The notes: generated from the sequence alone by a model not told the origin. Shown: positions 9,727 to 18,702, counted from the first letter of the stretch. The stretch is DNA of 23,243 nucleotides from CAWJAP01 sp963834365 (GCA_963834365.1 CAWIBS010000008.1:1-23243), one strand, 5' to 3'. Program-made: numbers and translations.

Positions 9727-10011
9727 GTAGCCTTTCGCGAACGCCTGCGCTCACTCGCGGCGGATCGCCGGATTGATCGCTATGCGCAGCTCGTCGTTCA
9801 CAATAGCCGCTTTGCCAAGGCAAAGCACGTGGGGAAGGTGTAGAAGCTGGCAGGGACTCAGAGCAGGCAATTAGAGCGAATCGCGCGCGAGAATCAGCCG
9901 CAGGCCGCCTTCCCACGCGCGATGCACCTGCGTGATGGTCATCTGGTAGTGGAGCCCGCCCGTGAACGACGGGAGGCCGTCGAAGCTGCGAGCGCCGTGC
10001 GGGCGCACCCT
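9727..10011. other. Intergenic region upstream of HEAT/PQQ gene, downstream of the beta-barrel gene
   Basis: These 285 bases must hold the promoter of the minus-strand HEAT/propeller gene. A weak hairpin, CCCGT (9959-9963) pairing with ACGGG (9969-9973) around a 5-base loop, lies just past the beta-barrel gene but has no T tract, so it is only a doubtful terminator. The minus-strand frame of the beta-barrel gene stays open after its TAG from 10011 to the next stop at 9871-9873. I see no RNA gene. Confidence 0.35.
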
Positions 10012-10533
10012 CTACCGTTTGCCGACATCGAAGGAGACGCCTTGAGCCACGCGAAACTGCTCCGATCCGTAACGGTCAAAGGACTTGAACCACCGGGCAT
10101 CGGTTCGCAAATCCAGCTTTTCATTCATTGGCATCTTCAGGCCGCCGCCGGCGTTCACTGTCAGGGCCAGGCTTGGCGAGGCGCCGATCGGACGACCGTT
10201 GGAGGAGAAAACGGGCGCCCCGTATTGCGCTAGCCCGACTCCCCCGGCGACATACGGTGCCGCGTGACCGACGCGCGGAAGGAAATACAGGAGACCGACG
10301 CTTGAACTCAGCGCGTGGAAGTCGCCCTCGCCACGACGATATGCAACCTCTGTCTCGACACTGAGCGTCGACGTGACAGGGAACGTGACGATGGCGCCGA
10401 CGGGAGATGCCCCGACCGAACCAAGCGCCACATACGGTGTGACTTCGACGGCTTTTGCGTCCTGCGCCGCCGCCGGCAATGCTCCAAGAGTGAACCCGAC
10501 GAGTGCGAAAACAGCAGATCTGTATGCCCGCAT
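10012..10533 (-). CDS. Small outer-membrane beta-barrel protein
   Basis: A 173-residue protein with a clear signal peptide (MRAYRSAVFALVGFTLGALPAAAQ, probable cleavage after AAA or AAQ). The mature part alternates polar and hydrophobic residues in short strands rich in Gly, Tyr and Val (VTPYVALGSVG, HAAPYVAGGVGLAQYG, ALTVNAGGGLKMPM, LDLRTDARWF), as in OmpA/OmpW-like eight-stranded barrels. GGAGG lies 5 bases before the ATG. The natural C-terminus ends ...SFDVGKR without the usual terminal aromatic residue. It diverges from the amine oxidase gene at 10665. A specific function cannot be given. Confidence 0.82.
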   Translation of the reverse strand: MRAYRSAVFALVGFTLGALPAAAQDAKAVEVTPYVALGSVGASPVGAIVTFPVTSTLSVETEVAYRRGEGDFHALSSSVGLLYFLPRVGHAAPYVAGGVGLAQYGAPVFSSNGRPIGASPSLALTVNAGGGLKMPMNEKLDLRTDARWFKSFDRYGSEQFRVAQGVSFDVGKR

Positions 10534-10664
10534 GGCACCTCCTCAGCCGCTTGACTGCGACCGCTGGACATTAGACGGCCAGGAGCTCAGAACAGCCTGC
10601 CAACTGTCCACCTCGGCCATTCGGCCGAACCCGATCGGGTGGTATAAGGTGACTCGGAGGAGCG
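10534..10664. promoter_or_regulatory. Divergent promoter region between beta-barrel and amine oxidase genes
   Basis: This 131-base region serves two divergent genes. It contains the 10-bp perfect palindrome TTCGGCCGAA (10620-10629), a -10-like TATAAG (10643-10648), and the GGAGG Shine-Dalgarno (10656-10660) of the amine oxidase gene. The promoter assignment is tentative. Confidence 0.35.
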
Positions 10665-12164
10665 ATGGCCCTCACGCGACGACGGTTCCTGATACGTGTT
10701 GCCGCAGCGAGTGGCGCCTCCCTGGCGTACGAGGCGATGACCGCGCTCGGCCTGCTCGCCGCGCCGTCGCAGGGATCCTTCAACCTCGCCGGCCGCGTCA
10801 GTGGCGTCCGCGTCGTGATTCTCGGCGCCGGCTTGTCCGGGATGACGGCCGCGTACGAGCTGGGCAAGGCGGGTTTCGACTGCCGCGTGCTCGAAGTGCG
10901 GGCGCGGCCCGGCGGCCGCGTGTTCACGGTCCGACGCGGCACGGCGAGCGAAGAGCCGGGCACCGCGCAGACGTCGACCTTTGACGACGGACTGTACTTC
11001 AACGCCGGACCGATGCGCATTTCGCATCATCACCACACGACTCTCGCCTACTGCCGCGAGCTGCACGTGGCGACCGAAGTATTCGTGCCCGATTGCGAGA
11101 GCGCCTATCTGGTCCAGACGCGCGGCCCGCTGGCAGGGCGCCGGATACGTCTTCGCGAGGCCCGCGCCGATTTCGACGGCTACATCGCCGAGCTGTTGAG
11201 CAAGTCGCTCTCGCAGGCGCAGCTCGATCAGCCGCTGACCGCAGAGGATCGCGATCGGGTGCTGGCCTACCTGCGCAGCCTTGGCGCGCTCACTGAGACT
11301 GGACAGTACCGCGGCTCGTCGCGACGCGGCGCCGACGCGCCAGTGGCCATGCGCGATTTGTTCGGTGGAATCCCCGGGTTCTACGTGCAGACCGACTGGT
11401 CGTCTCAACCGACGATGATGCAGGTCGCCGGCGGCATGGATCGCCTGCCCGCGGCGCTCGCCGCGCGATTGGGGGATCGCATCACGTATCGGGCGGCCGT
11501 CCGCGAGATCCGGCAGAGCGAGCGCGGTGTCTGGGTGATCTATGCGGACGGTCAGGGGCGGCCGCGGCGCCTCGACGCTGACTACTGCATCTCCACGATC
11601 CCCCTGCCGGTGCTCACCGATATCGACAAGGATGTGTCGCCGCCGGTGCAGGCGGCCATCGCCGCGGCACGCTATGACGGCGCCGGCAAGATCGGTCTGC
11701 AATTCAAGCGGCGGTTCTGGGAACAAGACGACGAGATCTATCGGGGCCGCTCATGGACCGATCAGGAGGTCGGACAGATCGTCTACCCCTCGCACGGCTT
11801 GACCACGGCCAAGGGCGTCCTCGTCGGCTATTACCTCGATTTCCGTAGCACCATGCGCCAGCGCCCGCCCGCCGAAATCCAGCGTCTCGCGCTCGAGCAT
11901 GGCGCCCGCGTGCATCCGCAATACGCGACCGAATTCGAGAATGCGTTCTCCGTCACCTGGGCACGGGTGCCGTGGAGTCGAGGCTCGTGGAGGTCGGAAT
12001 CGTCCGCGGCACATCAGGGGATCGCACCGTTGCGCGAGCCTGACGGGCGCCTCTATTTCGCCGGCGATTACATGACCGACATGAGCTCGTGGATGCAGGG
12101 GGCGTTCGAGTCGGCCCGTGAGGTCGCGAGCACGCTTCACCGGCGCGCGCTCGCTCGCGCATGA
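10665..12164 (+). CDS. Tat-exported flavin-dependent amine oxidase family protein
   Basis: A 499-residue FAD oxidoreductase of the flavin monoamine oxidase / L-amino acid oxidase family. The N-terminus is a twin-arginine signal (TRRRFLIR at 4-11, then a hydrophobic Ala-rich stretch), so it is exported folded with FAD. The dinucleotide motif GAGLSG is at 54-59, the ribose-binding Glu at 77, and RPGGR follows (81-85). Near the C-terminus GRLYFAGDYMTDMSSWMQGAFESAR is the second FAD-contact region of the family. The start ATG has GGAGGAG just upstream. The substrate cannot be inferred. It probably stands alone as a transcription unit: 352 non-coding bases follow, and the upstream neighbour is divergent. 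Confidence 0.9.
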   Translation: MALTRRRFLIRVAAASGASLAYEAMTALGLLAAPSQGSFNLAGRVSGVRVVILGAGLSGMTAAYELGKAGFDCRVLEVRARPGGRVFTVRRGTASEEPGTAQTSTFDDGLYFNAGPMRISHHHHTTLAYCRELHVATEVFVPDCESAYLVQTRGPLAGRRIRLREARADFDGYIAELLSKSLSQAQLDQPLTAEDRDRVLAYLRSLGALTETGQYRGSSRRGADAPVAMRDLFGGIPGFYVQTDWSSQPTMMQVAGGMDRLPAALAARLGDRITYRAAVREIRQSERGVWVIYADGQGRPRRLDADYCISTIPLPVLTDIDKDVSPPVQAAIAAARYDGAGKIGLQFKRRFWEQDDEIYRGRSWTDQEVGQIVYPSHGLTTAKGVLVGYYLDFRSTMRQRPPAEIQRLALEHGARVHPQYATEFENAFSVTWARVPWSRGSWRSESSAAHQGIAPLREPDGRLYFAGDYMTDMSSWMQGAFESAREVASTLHRRALARA

Positions 12165-12516
12165 CCTGGCGCCAGAGGCGGCTCGACCAATCCTCCGACG
12201 AAGCGTGAGGCTCTCATCACGGCGGCGTGCTTCGAACGGAGTAGTTCAATCACCCGGGCCGTTGCGGCAGTGTTCGCTTGCCAACTGTCCACAACCTACC
12301 TCTTCCGGTGACGTGTCAGAGGGCCTCTCAGCCTGGCTCGCGATCACCGACCTCGGCGCAACGGGTGCTTATCCCAGCAATGGCGCAAACGGATCTCGCA
12401 AGATCGAGTTTCGTATCAAGTTTCGCACTTTGTAAAACAGCGACCGGCGTTGTTCGCGACAACACACTCGTCCCAAGGCGACTGTCTTGGAACGTCTATT
12501 GCCGCTGCAGCACCGC
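12165..12516. other. 352-base non-coding region with dyads before the SBBP-repeat gene
   Basis: I see no gene here. Features are a 14-base sequence TGCCAACTGTCCAC (12279-12292), also present at 10598-10611 upstream of the amine oxidase gene; a dyad GTTGT-N5-ACAAC (12449-12463); and a dyad CCAAG-N8-CTTGG (12473-12490) ending 26 bases before the next ATG. The stretch 12400-12440 is relatively A+T-rich and is the likely promoter area, but no -35/-10 pair is convincing. Confidence 0.4.
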
Positions 12517-14176
12517 ATGACCGAACTTGCTCGATTCGCAGCTCTTCCGATCGCCATCGGAACCCTGATCCTCACCACGCCAGCGCTGCATCACCTGACC
12601 GCGCAAGGTCAGGTCACGCCGCAGGTCTACCGGTTCAATGGCGGCAGCTATGACCGTGCCGGCGCGATCACGGTCGACGCGGCGGGCGATTTTTATGTCG
12701 CCGGCTCAGCGGATGCGGCGAGGGAAAAGCCCACCTTCGCCGCGCTGAGGTTCGACCGCCAGGGGCATCTGATCTGGCGGGCCAATTACAGCGGCTCGAG
12801 CAGGCGGGCTCCGCGGCCAGGGACTCGCGATTGCGGTCGACGCTCAGGGGAACGTCTATACGTGCGGATACGTCGGCGTCGACATGTCCAGCACCGAGAC
12901 GGACGCTCTCGTCGTCAAGTTCGACACAAACGGCATCGAGCAGTGGGCGAGGCGCTACAACGGGAGTGGGAACGGTCCGGATGCCGCGACGGAAATCCTG
13001 ATTGATGGCGCAGGGAATATCTACGTCAGCGGTTATTCCTACGGCAGCGGTATCGACTGGATCACATTCAAGTATTCACCGGGCGGCGCCCTGCTCTGGA
13101 CGCGCCGTCACAGCGGCGCACCGGGGAATTTCGACGATCTGATCAGCGCGGCGAAGCTCGATCCACTGGGGAATCTCGTTCTCGCCGGTTCCACGAAGAA
13201 CCGGGGCGACAGCGTGACGAATGACACGACGACGCTGAAGTACGACTCGGACGGGAACGTCGTCTGGTTGAGGAACTACACGGAAACGGACCTCAGTCAC
13301 GAGCAGGCGCTGAGCCTGGCCATCGATGCCGGCGGCGCCATCTACATTTCCGGAAACCAGTCTCCGACGGCCGATCCGGAAGGCCCCGCTCCTGTTCCTC
13401 TAACCCTGACATACGACTCGGGCGGGAACCTGCTGCGGGCAATCAAGCAGGCGTCGCCCGGCACGGGCATGGCGATCGCGCTGGATCGAGGCGGCAACCT
13501 GCACCTGGCCACCGAGTCGCTGCTCTACACATACGACCCGAGCGGCAACCTGGTCCGATCCGTTCCGCACATCGGCAATCTTGCGGTGGCTGATGTCCTG
13601 ACCGATTCACAGGACAACGTGCTCGTGGCCGGAAGCGTCTTCGATCCTCTGACGGCGGACAGGGACTACTACGCGACGAAGTTCAGCCCCGGCGGACAGC
13701 AGCTTTGGGCCCATCGCTTCAACGGCACCGGCGATCGGCACGACGTCGTCGCAGGCGCCGCGCTCGATCACGCTGACGATCTCTACGTGACGGGAACGTC
13801 GTGGAGCAATTACGTTTCGTTGAGAGGCACCGCGGACGATATCGTCACCCTCAGATTCTCCGGGCAGAGCACTGGCACGCCGCCGGCGGCCGCGCCGGCG
13901 GCTCCGAGCAGCCTGGCCGCACGCGCGGTCGCGAAGACCCGGATCACCCTGTCGTGGACGGACAACGCCCGGAACGAAGCCGGGTTCCGGATCGAACGTT
14001 GTACCGGCGCAGGCTGTACCAACTTCACCCAAATCGCGCAGGTCGGCGCTGGTGTGACGAGTTTCTCGAATTCAGGCTTGCAGCGGCGGACGACCTACAG
14101 TTATCGCGTGCGCGCGTTCAATGCCGCTGGCGATTCCGGCTACTCGAATACGGCCAGCGCGACGACCCCCAGGTAG
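12517..14176 (+). CDS. Exported SBBP-repeat beta-propeller protein with C-terminal fibronectin III domain; one frameshift near 12800-12818
   Basis: An exported protein of about 550 residues. A signal peptide is visible (ARFAALPIAIGTLILTTPALHHLTAQ). Repeats of about 45-50 residues follow in the SBBP style, each with A-x-D-x-x-G-N-x-Y-V-x-G and then K-(Y/F)-x-x-x-G-x-x-x-W (for example LIDGAGNIYVSGYS and FKYSPGGALLWTRRH). After an Ala/Pro linker a fibronectin type III domain closes the protein (about 13890-14170, with RITLSWTDNA and TTYSYRVRAFNAAGDSGYS). The N-terminal part reads in the 12517 frame to about 12800. From QGLAIAVDAQGN (12818 on) it continues in the next frame to the TAG at 14174. 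One surplus base in the GGG at 12806-12808 would explain this. The start has no strong Shine-Dalgarno; TTG at 12487 is an alternative. Role unknown, probably extracellular binding or adhesion. Confidence 0.78.
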
Positions 14177-14193
14177 CGCACGGGCCGCGCGAG

Positions 14194-15543
14194 TCAAGGC
14201 CGGGCGAGCCGGACGTACAGGTCCTCGTCGTGGGCCTCGTCGTGGTCGTTCAGCGGATGCCGGGATGCGAAGACGATCACGCGTCCGGTTTCGTCGAGCG
14301 AGGGCGCTCTGCTGCTCTCCATCCATTCCTCCCCACCGTCAGCACTCGCGCGGATCGTGCGGCGCGTGCGGCGGTCATGCACGAACACGTCCGAGACGAG
14401 ATTGATATCGCGCTGGCCGGTTTGACACCGGTCCTGTACAGAGAAAATCCGATGCCAAGGACTGAAAAGCCACCGTCGAGCCGTCATGCGAGACGGCCGG
14501 ATGGACGCTGGGGCCGTTTGCCTGGCGGCCACCCGGGTTGCGGCTCACGAGCTCGGTGACCCCGGTGACCATGTCGCGCACATAGACGTTGGCGGCGCGC
14601 TGGCTCGCGTCACGCGTCAGGTTCGATGCCTCCGACACGAACGCCACATACCTTCCATCGCCGCTGATGGCCGGGTCGTAGCTCGGGCCGTCGGGGTCGC
14701 GCCCCAGGTGACCGCGGCTGACACGCGTGGTTGTGTTCGTCGCCGTGTCGCGAAGGTAGACGTCGGCCACGCCATTCCCGTCCGGTGGCTCCCGCGGACA
14801 CGCCGGCTCGCCGGCACAGGTCAGGTCCGCTCTCGACATGAAGGCCACGTATCGGCCATCGGCACTGACGGTGGGAGACACGCTCTGGCCCGCCGGCACC
14901 TCGCCCGCGCTCGACACGTTGAGTCGCACGGGCACGCCGGAGGACCGTCGAATCAGATACACCGCCCACGGCGTTCCCGGCCGCATGCGCTTCGTCGACG
15001 AGATCGGTCGCCGCCGATTCGAAGACGATCGTCGTGCCATCTGCGCTGATCGCCGGATTGCGAGTGTAGCCATTGGCGGGGTCGCCGATCGCGCTCGTTG
15101 CCAGGAGCCGGGTCGTCTCCGTCTCGCGATCGCGCAGAAACACACGCGGCGTACCGCGCGGGATCGGCGTGTCGGCGAGGTTGCCGGCCGAGGAGACGAA
15201 GACCACGTATCGTCCATCCCCGCTGATGCCCGGGCTGTCACTCTCGCCGTTGGCGACGGTTCCACGCACGCCGGGGCTTTCAAGCGTCAGTCGCCCTGTC
15301 CGGAGATCGAAGACGTAGATATCCCGTACGTGGTTGGTATCCTGCGGCACCAGACGTGCGTAAGAGGCGAAGACCACGTGACGACCGCGCGCGCTGACGC
15401 GGGCCGAACGCGCATCGACAGGACCCGCTCGACCGTCCCGCTGAACAATGGTCACAAAGTGTCCACTCGATCGTTTGCGGCGAACCGTCGCGCCACCCGA
15501 CCAGCAACATGGCGATCGTGAGCAGACGAATGGGTGCAGGCAT
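14194..15543 (-). CDS. Exported PD40/TolB-like beta-propeller protein, three frameshifts
   Basis: Tandem PD40-like repeats of the form S-x-D-G-R-Y-V-(A/V)-F-x-S-x-A-x-x-L followed by D-(V/I)-Y-(V/L)-(R/F)-D: SPGISGDGRYVVFVSSAGNL, SPTVSADGRYVAFMSRADL, DPAISGDGRYVAFVSEASNL, HPAVSHDGSTVAFQSLASD. A signal peptide (MPAPIRLLTIAMLLVGW) begins at the ATG at 15543, which has AGGTG upstream and lies 4 bases after the stop of the HExxH gene, so the two form an operon. The frame changes between about 15510 and 15455, near 14962-14972 and near 14433-14434. Each change fits one surplus base, the last in a CC pair. The C-terminal piece ends at 14194 (LYVRLARP). Such propellers are common exported proteins in Acidobacteriota; the ligand is unknown. 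It could be a true pseudogene, but indel errors are as likely. Confidence 0.72.
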
Positions 15544-15547
15544 GATG

Positions 15548-16144
15548 TCACCTGGAGCGCTCACTCGCGCCCGACCGCAGCTTCACTTCTCGGGCCACGC
15601 GCCGGCCCATCTCGGTCGCACGCCGCGTCTCGAACGCGCCATCTGCTCGCTTCCAGACATTTCCGGATCCGGCCTGGGCCTCGAGGTCCACACCATCGAG
15701 TTGTTCGAGCACGTGCTCGACTTCGTGCGCGATGAGCTCGACGGCGGTCGGCGTCGGAGAGAGAAAGACGTGTGCGGCGACGAGCACACCGTCCCGCCGC
15801 TCCAGAACGGTTCGGGCGTAGAAGGATGGGTGACGTTGCGACTCCTCGAGGCGCAGCACGACCTTCAGGCGTTCTGCGGCGACCAGTCGCCTGCACTGGC
15901 TGTTGAATGTCGGGGACGACCGCCACATGCTGTCGAGGAACGGCTGGAACACTGAAGCGGCCTCAAGGTTCGACGGACGAACGACGACGGCTGCGGACGA
16001 CAGGGTCGGCGCAGGCTGCGCGCTCCCAGCGGCCACGAACGTGAAACAGGTGATGAAAGCAGTACCGCCGCAACTCCACAGGACCTTCCGCATCCGCTCC
16101 CGTGTTGTCGGCCCTTGTGCCTTCGTCAGATGGTCAACCGGCAT
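15548..16144 (-). CDS. Exported protein with an HExxH zinc-metalloprotease-like motif
   Basis: A 198-residue protein when started at the ATG at 16144, which has GGAG at good spacing; a second ATG at 16093 would begin directly at the signal peptide and is a fair alternative. Hydrophobic residues about 21-42 end in AAGSA-Q, a plausible signal-peptidase site. The key feature is HEVEH at 140-144 within TAVELIAHEVEHVLEQLDGVDL, which matches the zincin HExxH pattern with the usual hydrophobic helix before it. A conserved-looking FETRRATEMGRRV follows (171-183) and could supply a third ligand. No family name is certain. It is first in a two-gene operon with the PD40 protein and diverges from the winged-helix/FHA regulator. 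Protease activity is inferred from the motif only. Confidence 0.75.
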   Translation of the reverse strand: MPVDHLTKAQGPTTRERMRKVLWSCGGTAFITCFTFVAAGSAQPAPTLSSAAVVVRPSNLEAASVFQPFLDSMWRSSPTFNSQCRRLVAAERLKVVLRLEESQRHPSFYARTVLERRDGVLVAAHVFLSPTPTAVELIAHEVEHVLEQLDGVDLEAQAGSGNVWKRADGAFETRRATEMGRRVAREVKLRSGASERSR

Positions 16145-16397
16145 GACGTCGCTCCGTTCGTGGAATGGACGCGGCGATGAGTTGCCGCGCGACTTCAATC
16201 GGCATCCTGCGCCCCGGGCGGAGGGTTGACCATGGAGAGGAGCTGGAGAGGCCCTGGAGTTTTCCTGAACCAGCAAGTGGCCGTGGCGACTGGGGTTATC
16301 GCCTCCTGATCCGCCGGAGCCTTGTGCTCTTTTGAACAGCACACTGCCGCCCAGCTAATCGACACTAGGCACGAGGCCGGGTTCGCTCCGGCAGACG
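16145..16397. promoter_or_regulatory. Divergent regulatory region with 11-bp-period direct repeats and a dyad
   Basis: This region separates the HExxH/PD40 operon from the winged-helix/FHA-kinase operon. Three head-to-tail copies start at 16233 (TGGAGAGG), 16244 (TGGAGAGG) and 16255 (TGGAG), with an exact 11-base period. OmpR/PhoB-type winged helices bind such direct repeats. TTGACC (16226-16231) directly precedes the first copy. A dyad TGTGCT-N9-AGCACA spans 16323-16343, and a small hairpin GCCGG-N7-CCGGC (16376-16392) sits just before the regulator's ATG. Operator function is inferred. Confidence 0.55.
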
Positions 16398-17200
16398 ATG
16401 GTGTCCTCCAATTCACGCGAGACGCTTCATTTCCGCGATTTCGCCCTCGACGTCGCCGGCTACCAGTTACGCCACAATGGGCGCCCGGTCCGGCTCGAGC
16501 GGCAGCCGATGGATCTGTTGATCCTGCTCGTCGAGCATCGGCTTCAGCTCGTCTCACGCAGTGAGATTGTCGAGCGGCTGTGGGGCAAGGACGTGTTCGT
16601 CGACGTCGAGACCGGCGTCCACACGGCGATCCGAAAGATCCGGCAGGCCCTGCACGATTCTCCTGAGGCCCCCGTGTTCGTCGAGACAGTGTCGGGTAAG
16701 GGGTACCGCTTCATCGCGCCAGTTGCCGTTGTTTCAGTCTCGCCAGATCCGCCGGCAGCGCAGGCGCCCGAGAGCGCCGTCGCCGGTCCGTCGTCGCGTG
16801 TGCCGATGGTCACCGCGACGCCCGTCGTCGATATCGAGCACGCGAGACCAGCGCATGCGACGGGCACCGTGCGACTCGCATGGGATGGAGGGACAACCAC
16901 CCTGAGCGATGGCGACCACATCGTCGGTCGCGATCCTGACGCGTCGATCGTCCTGAACGTCGACAGCGTGTCGCGGCGCCACGCCATCATCACCGTGGCT
17001 GGCAGCTACGCCACGGTCGCTGACCTTGGCAGCAAGAACGGGACGTCGATTGGCAGTACGCGCATCGACACGCTGACTCGGCTCGTGGACGGGGACCAGA
17101 TCCACATCGGCTCAGGTACCTGCTCACGGTCCGGATCGCCGACCCGCTCGATTCGACAAGGACCGAGATGCATCCTTCGACTCCTGGTCGGGCCTCGTGA
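16398..17200 (+). CDS. Winged-helix (OmpR/CadC-type) DNA-binding protein with FHA domain; frameshift near 17112
   Basis: A cytoplasmic regulator. Residues about 10-110 form an OmpR/PhoB-type winged helix (QPMDLLILLVEH, SRSEIVERLWG, VHTAIRKIRQAL, ETVSGKGYRF as the wing). A Pro/Ala linker leads to an FHA domain at about 155-240 with the phospho-Thr-binding signature GR (HIVGRDPDAS), SRRH and DLGSKNGT. No receiver domain is present, so the signal probably enters through FHA binding to a phosphoprotein. After GDQIHIGS the frame changes (about 17112-17114); the restored frame reads RYLLTVRIADPLDS and ends at TGA 17198-17200. That stop overlaps the kinase GTG as GTGA, strong support for the corrected reading and for translational coupling. 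The start lacks a good Shine-Dalgarno; GTG at 16401 is possible. Confidence 0.82.
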
Positions 17201-18702
17201 GCGCGGGACGTATGGCGCGCGATGAGAGCTCGCAGTTCCGAGACGCCACTCGCACGCTGGAGCCGGGCGTGGACGAGACGACAATGCGCCGGCGTCCGCC
17301 GGTGCTCAGCCCAGGTGAGAGATTCGGCCGCTTTCGCCTGATCCAACTGCTCGGCCGGGGCGGCATGGGGGAGGCGTACGAGGCCGAGGACCTCGAGAGC
17401 GGCGAGCGCGTCGCGCTCAAGATGTCCAGAGACGTGCTCGCCACCGAGCAGCAGCGCGAACAGTTTCTCCGGGAAGGGCGCGTCGTTGCCGCGATCAGCC
17501 ACCCACACCTCGTCTACGTTGTGGGCACGGAGGAGATCCAGGAGATCCCGGTGCTCGTCACCGAGCTCGTGACGGGCAGCACTCTGCGCGCTCGTGTGAC
17601 CGAGGGAGGCCCGCTGCCGTCGATCGAGGCCGTAGACCTGATCCTTCAGGTCATCTCCGGCCTGGCGGCGCTCGCAGCCCATGGCGTCCTGCATCGAGAC
17701 GTCAAGCCGTCCAACTGCTTCGTCGGCCCGGACGGCCGGGTCAAGGTCGGGGATTTCGGTCTTGCGATCTCGACAAGGCCCGACGCAACGGTTACGCGAA
17801 CCGGGGACGTAGTGGGCACACGGGCGTTTGCCTCGCCCGAGCAGCTGCGGGCCGCGCCGCCGGACATCAGGTCGGACATTTACTCAGTAGGTGCGACGCT
17901 TCACTATCTGCTGACGGCACGCGATCCGCATTCCGAAGGCGAGGCGCCGGCAGTCGCGGTCCCGTCGCGGGACACGCGGGGACCGGCGCCCGGAGTGCCG
18001 CGCAAACTGGGCAAGATCGTTCGGCAGTGCCTGGCGCAGAGCCCAGCCCGCCGGCCGCAGTCCTACGCGCGACTCTCGACGCTGCTCGTGCCGTTCAGCT
18101 CGGCGAAGCAGGTGCCCGCCGCCCTCGGCCCGCGCGTGCTCGCCTTCGTCGTTGACATGGCGGTTCTCCGTGTTGGCAGCGCCCTGCCACTGCTCGCGGT
18201 CATACAGTGGAACGTGCCGGTGACGCTGTTCGGAATAGCCGCCGCGCATGCCATTCTGATCCTCTGCTACTTCGTTCTTTCGGAGACCATCTGGTCGGCA
18301 TCCCCGGGCAAGATCGTTCTCGGGTTGCGCGTCATCCGAGCCGATCGTCGGCCTCTTGGTGCGGGACGTGTCTGTATCCGGGCCGTCGTCTGGTGCGCCG
18401 CGACGGTACCTGGGTTCGTCGCCTTGCTGAAGTTCGGTCCGAGTGGGCTCGGGACTCTCGCGTCCCGTGCGGGTGCGGTCGCCTACCTCACCGCGGTCGC
18501 CGGCACCTTCGCCGGCCTCGGTCTGTTATTCGTAACGGCGCGGCGGCGAAACGGGTTTGCCGGCCTGCATGACCTCATCTCGCAAACGCGAGTCGTCTCG
18601 AAACTGGCCTTCGCGCCGCGTCCGAGTCCGCAGGTGACCGAATCGCGGCCACCCGTCGCATCCAGCGCGACTCGTATTGGGTCCATTCGTCGTGCTCGAT
18701 GA
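17197..18702 (+). CDS. Membrane Ser/Thr protein kinase with RDD domain (first half of a longer, frameshifted protein)
   Basis: A Hanks-type kinase with all catalytic elements: Gly loop GRGGMGEAY (53-61), Lys75 in VALK, Glu93 in the C helix, HRDVKPSN (166-173), DFG (186-188) and the APE-equivalent SPE (213-215). Residues about 308-460 form a multi-helix RDD membrane domain (RVLAFVVDMAVLRVG, SASPGKIVLGLRVIRAD, GLHDLISQTRVV). The GTG start overlaps the stop of the FHA regulator (GTGA), so the two are coupled and probably partners. The frame closes at TGA 18700-18702, but removing one G from GGG at 18679-18681 gives TRIGPFVVLDEV and runs on into the next entry. The intended product is therefore probably one protein of about 970 residues ending at 20113. 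The substrate is unknown; the FHA protein is the obvious candidate reader. Confidence 0.88.
   Translation: MSAGRMARDESSQFRDATRTLEPGVDETTMRRRPPVLSPGERFGRFRLIQLLGRGGMGEAYEAEDLESGERVALKMSRDVLATEQQREQFLREGRVVAAISHPHLVYVVGTEEIQEIPVLVTELVTGSTLRARVTEGGPLPSIEAVDLILQVISGLAALAAHGVLHRDVKPSNCFVGPDGRVKVGDFGLAISTRPDATVTRTGDVVGTRAFASPEQLRAAPPDIRSDIYSVGATLHYLLTARDPHSEGEAPAVAVPSRDTRGPAPGVPRKLGKIVRQCLAQSPARRPQSYARLSTLLVPFSSAKQVPAALGPRVLAFVVDMAVLRVGSALPLLAVIQWNVPVTLFGIAAAHAILILCYFVLSETIWSASPGKIVLGLRVIRADRRPLGAGRVCIRAVVWCAATVPGFVALLKFGPSGLGTLASRAGAVAYLTAVAGTFAGLGLLFVTARRRNGFAGLHDLISQTRVVSKLAFAPRPSPQVTESRPPVASSATRIGSIRRAR

Noticed and set aside
9959..9973. Rho-independent terminator after the beta-barrel gene
   Set aside because: The stem is only 5 bp and no T tract follows on the transcribed strand.
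10587..11726. Minus-strand open frame opposite the amine oxidase
   Set aside because: Low-complexity Arg/Ala/His composition; the plus strand has clear FAD motifs and a Tat signal.
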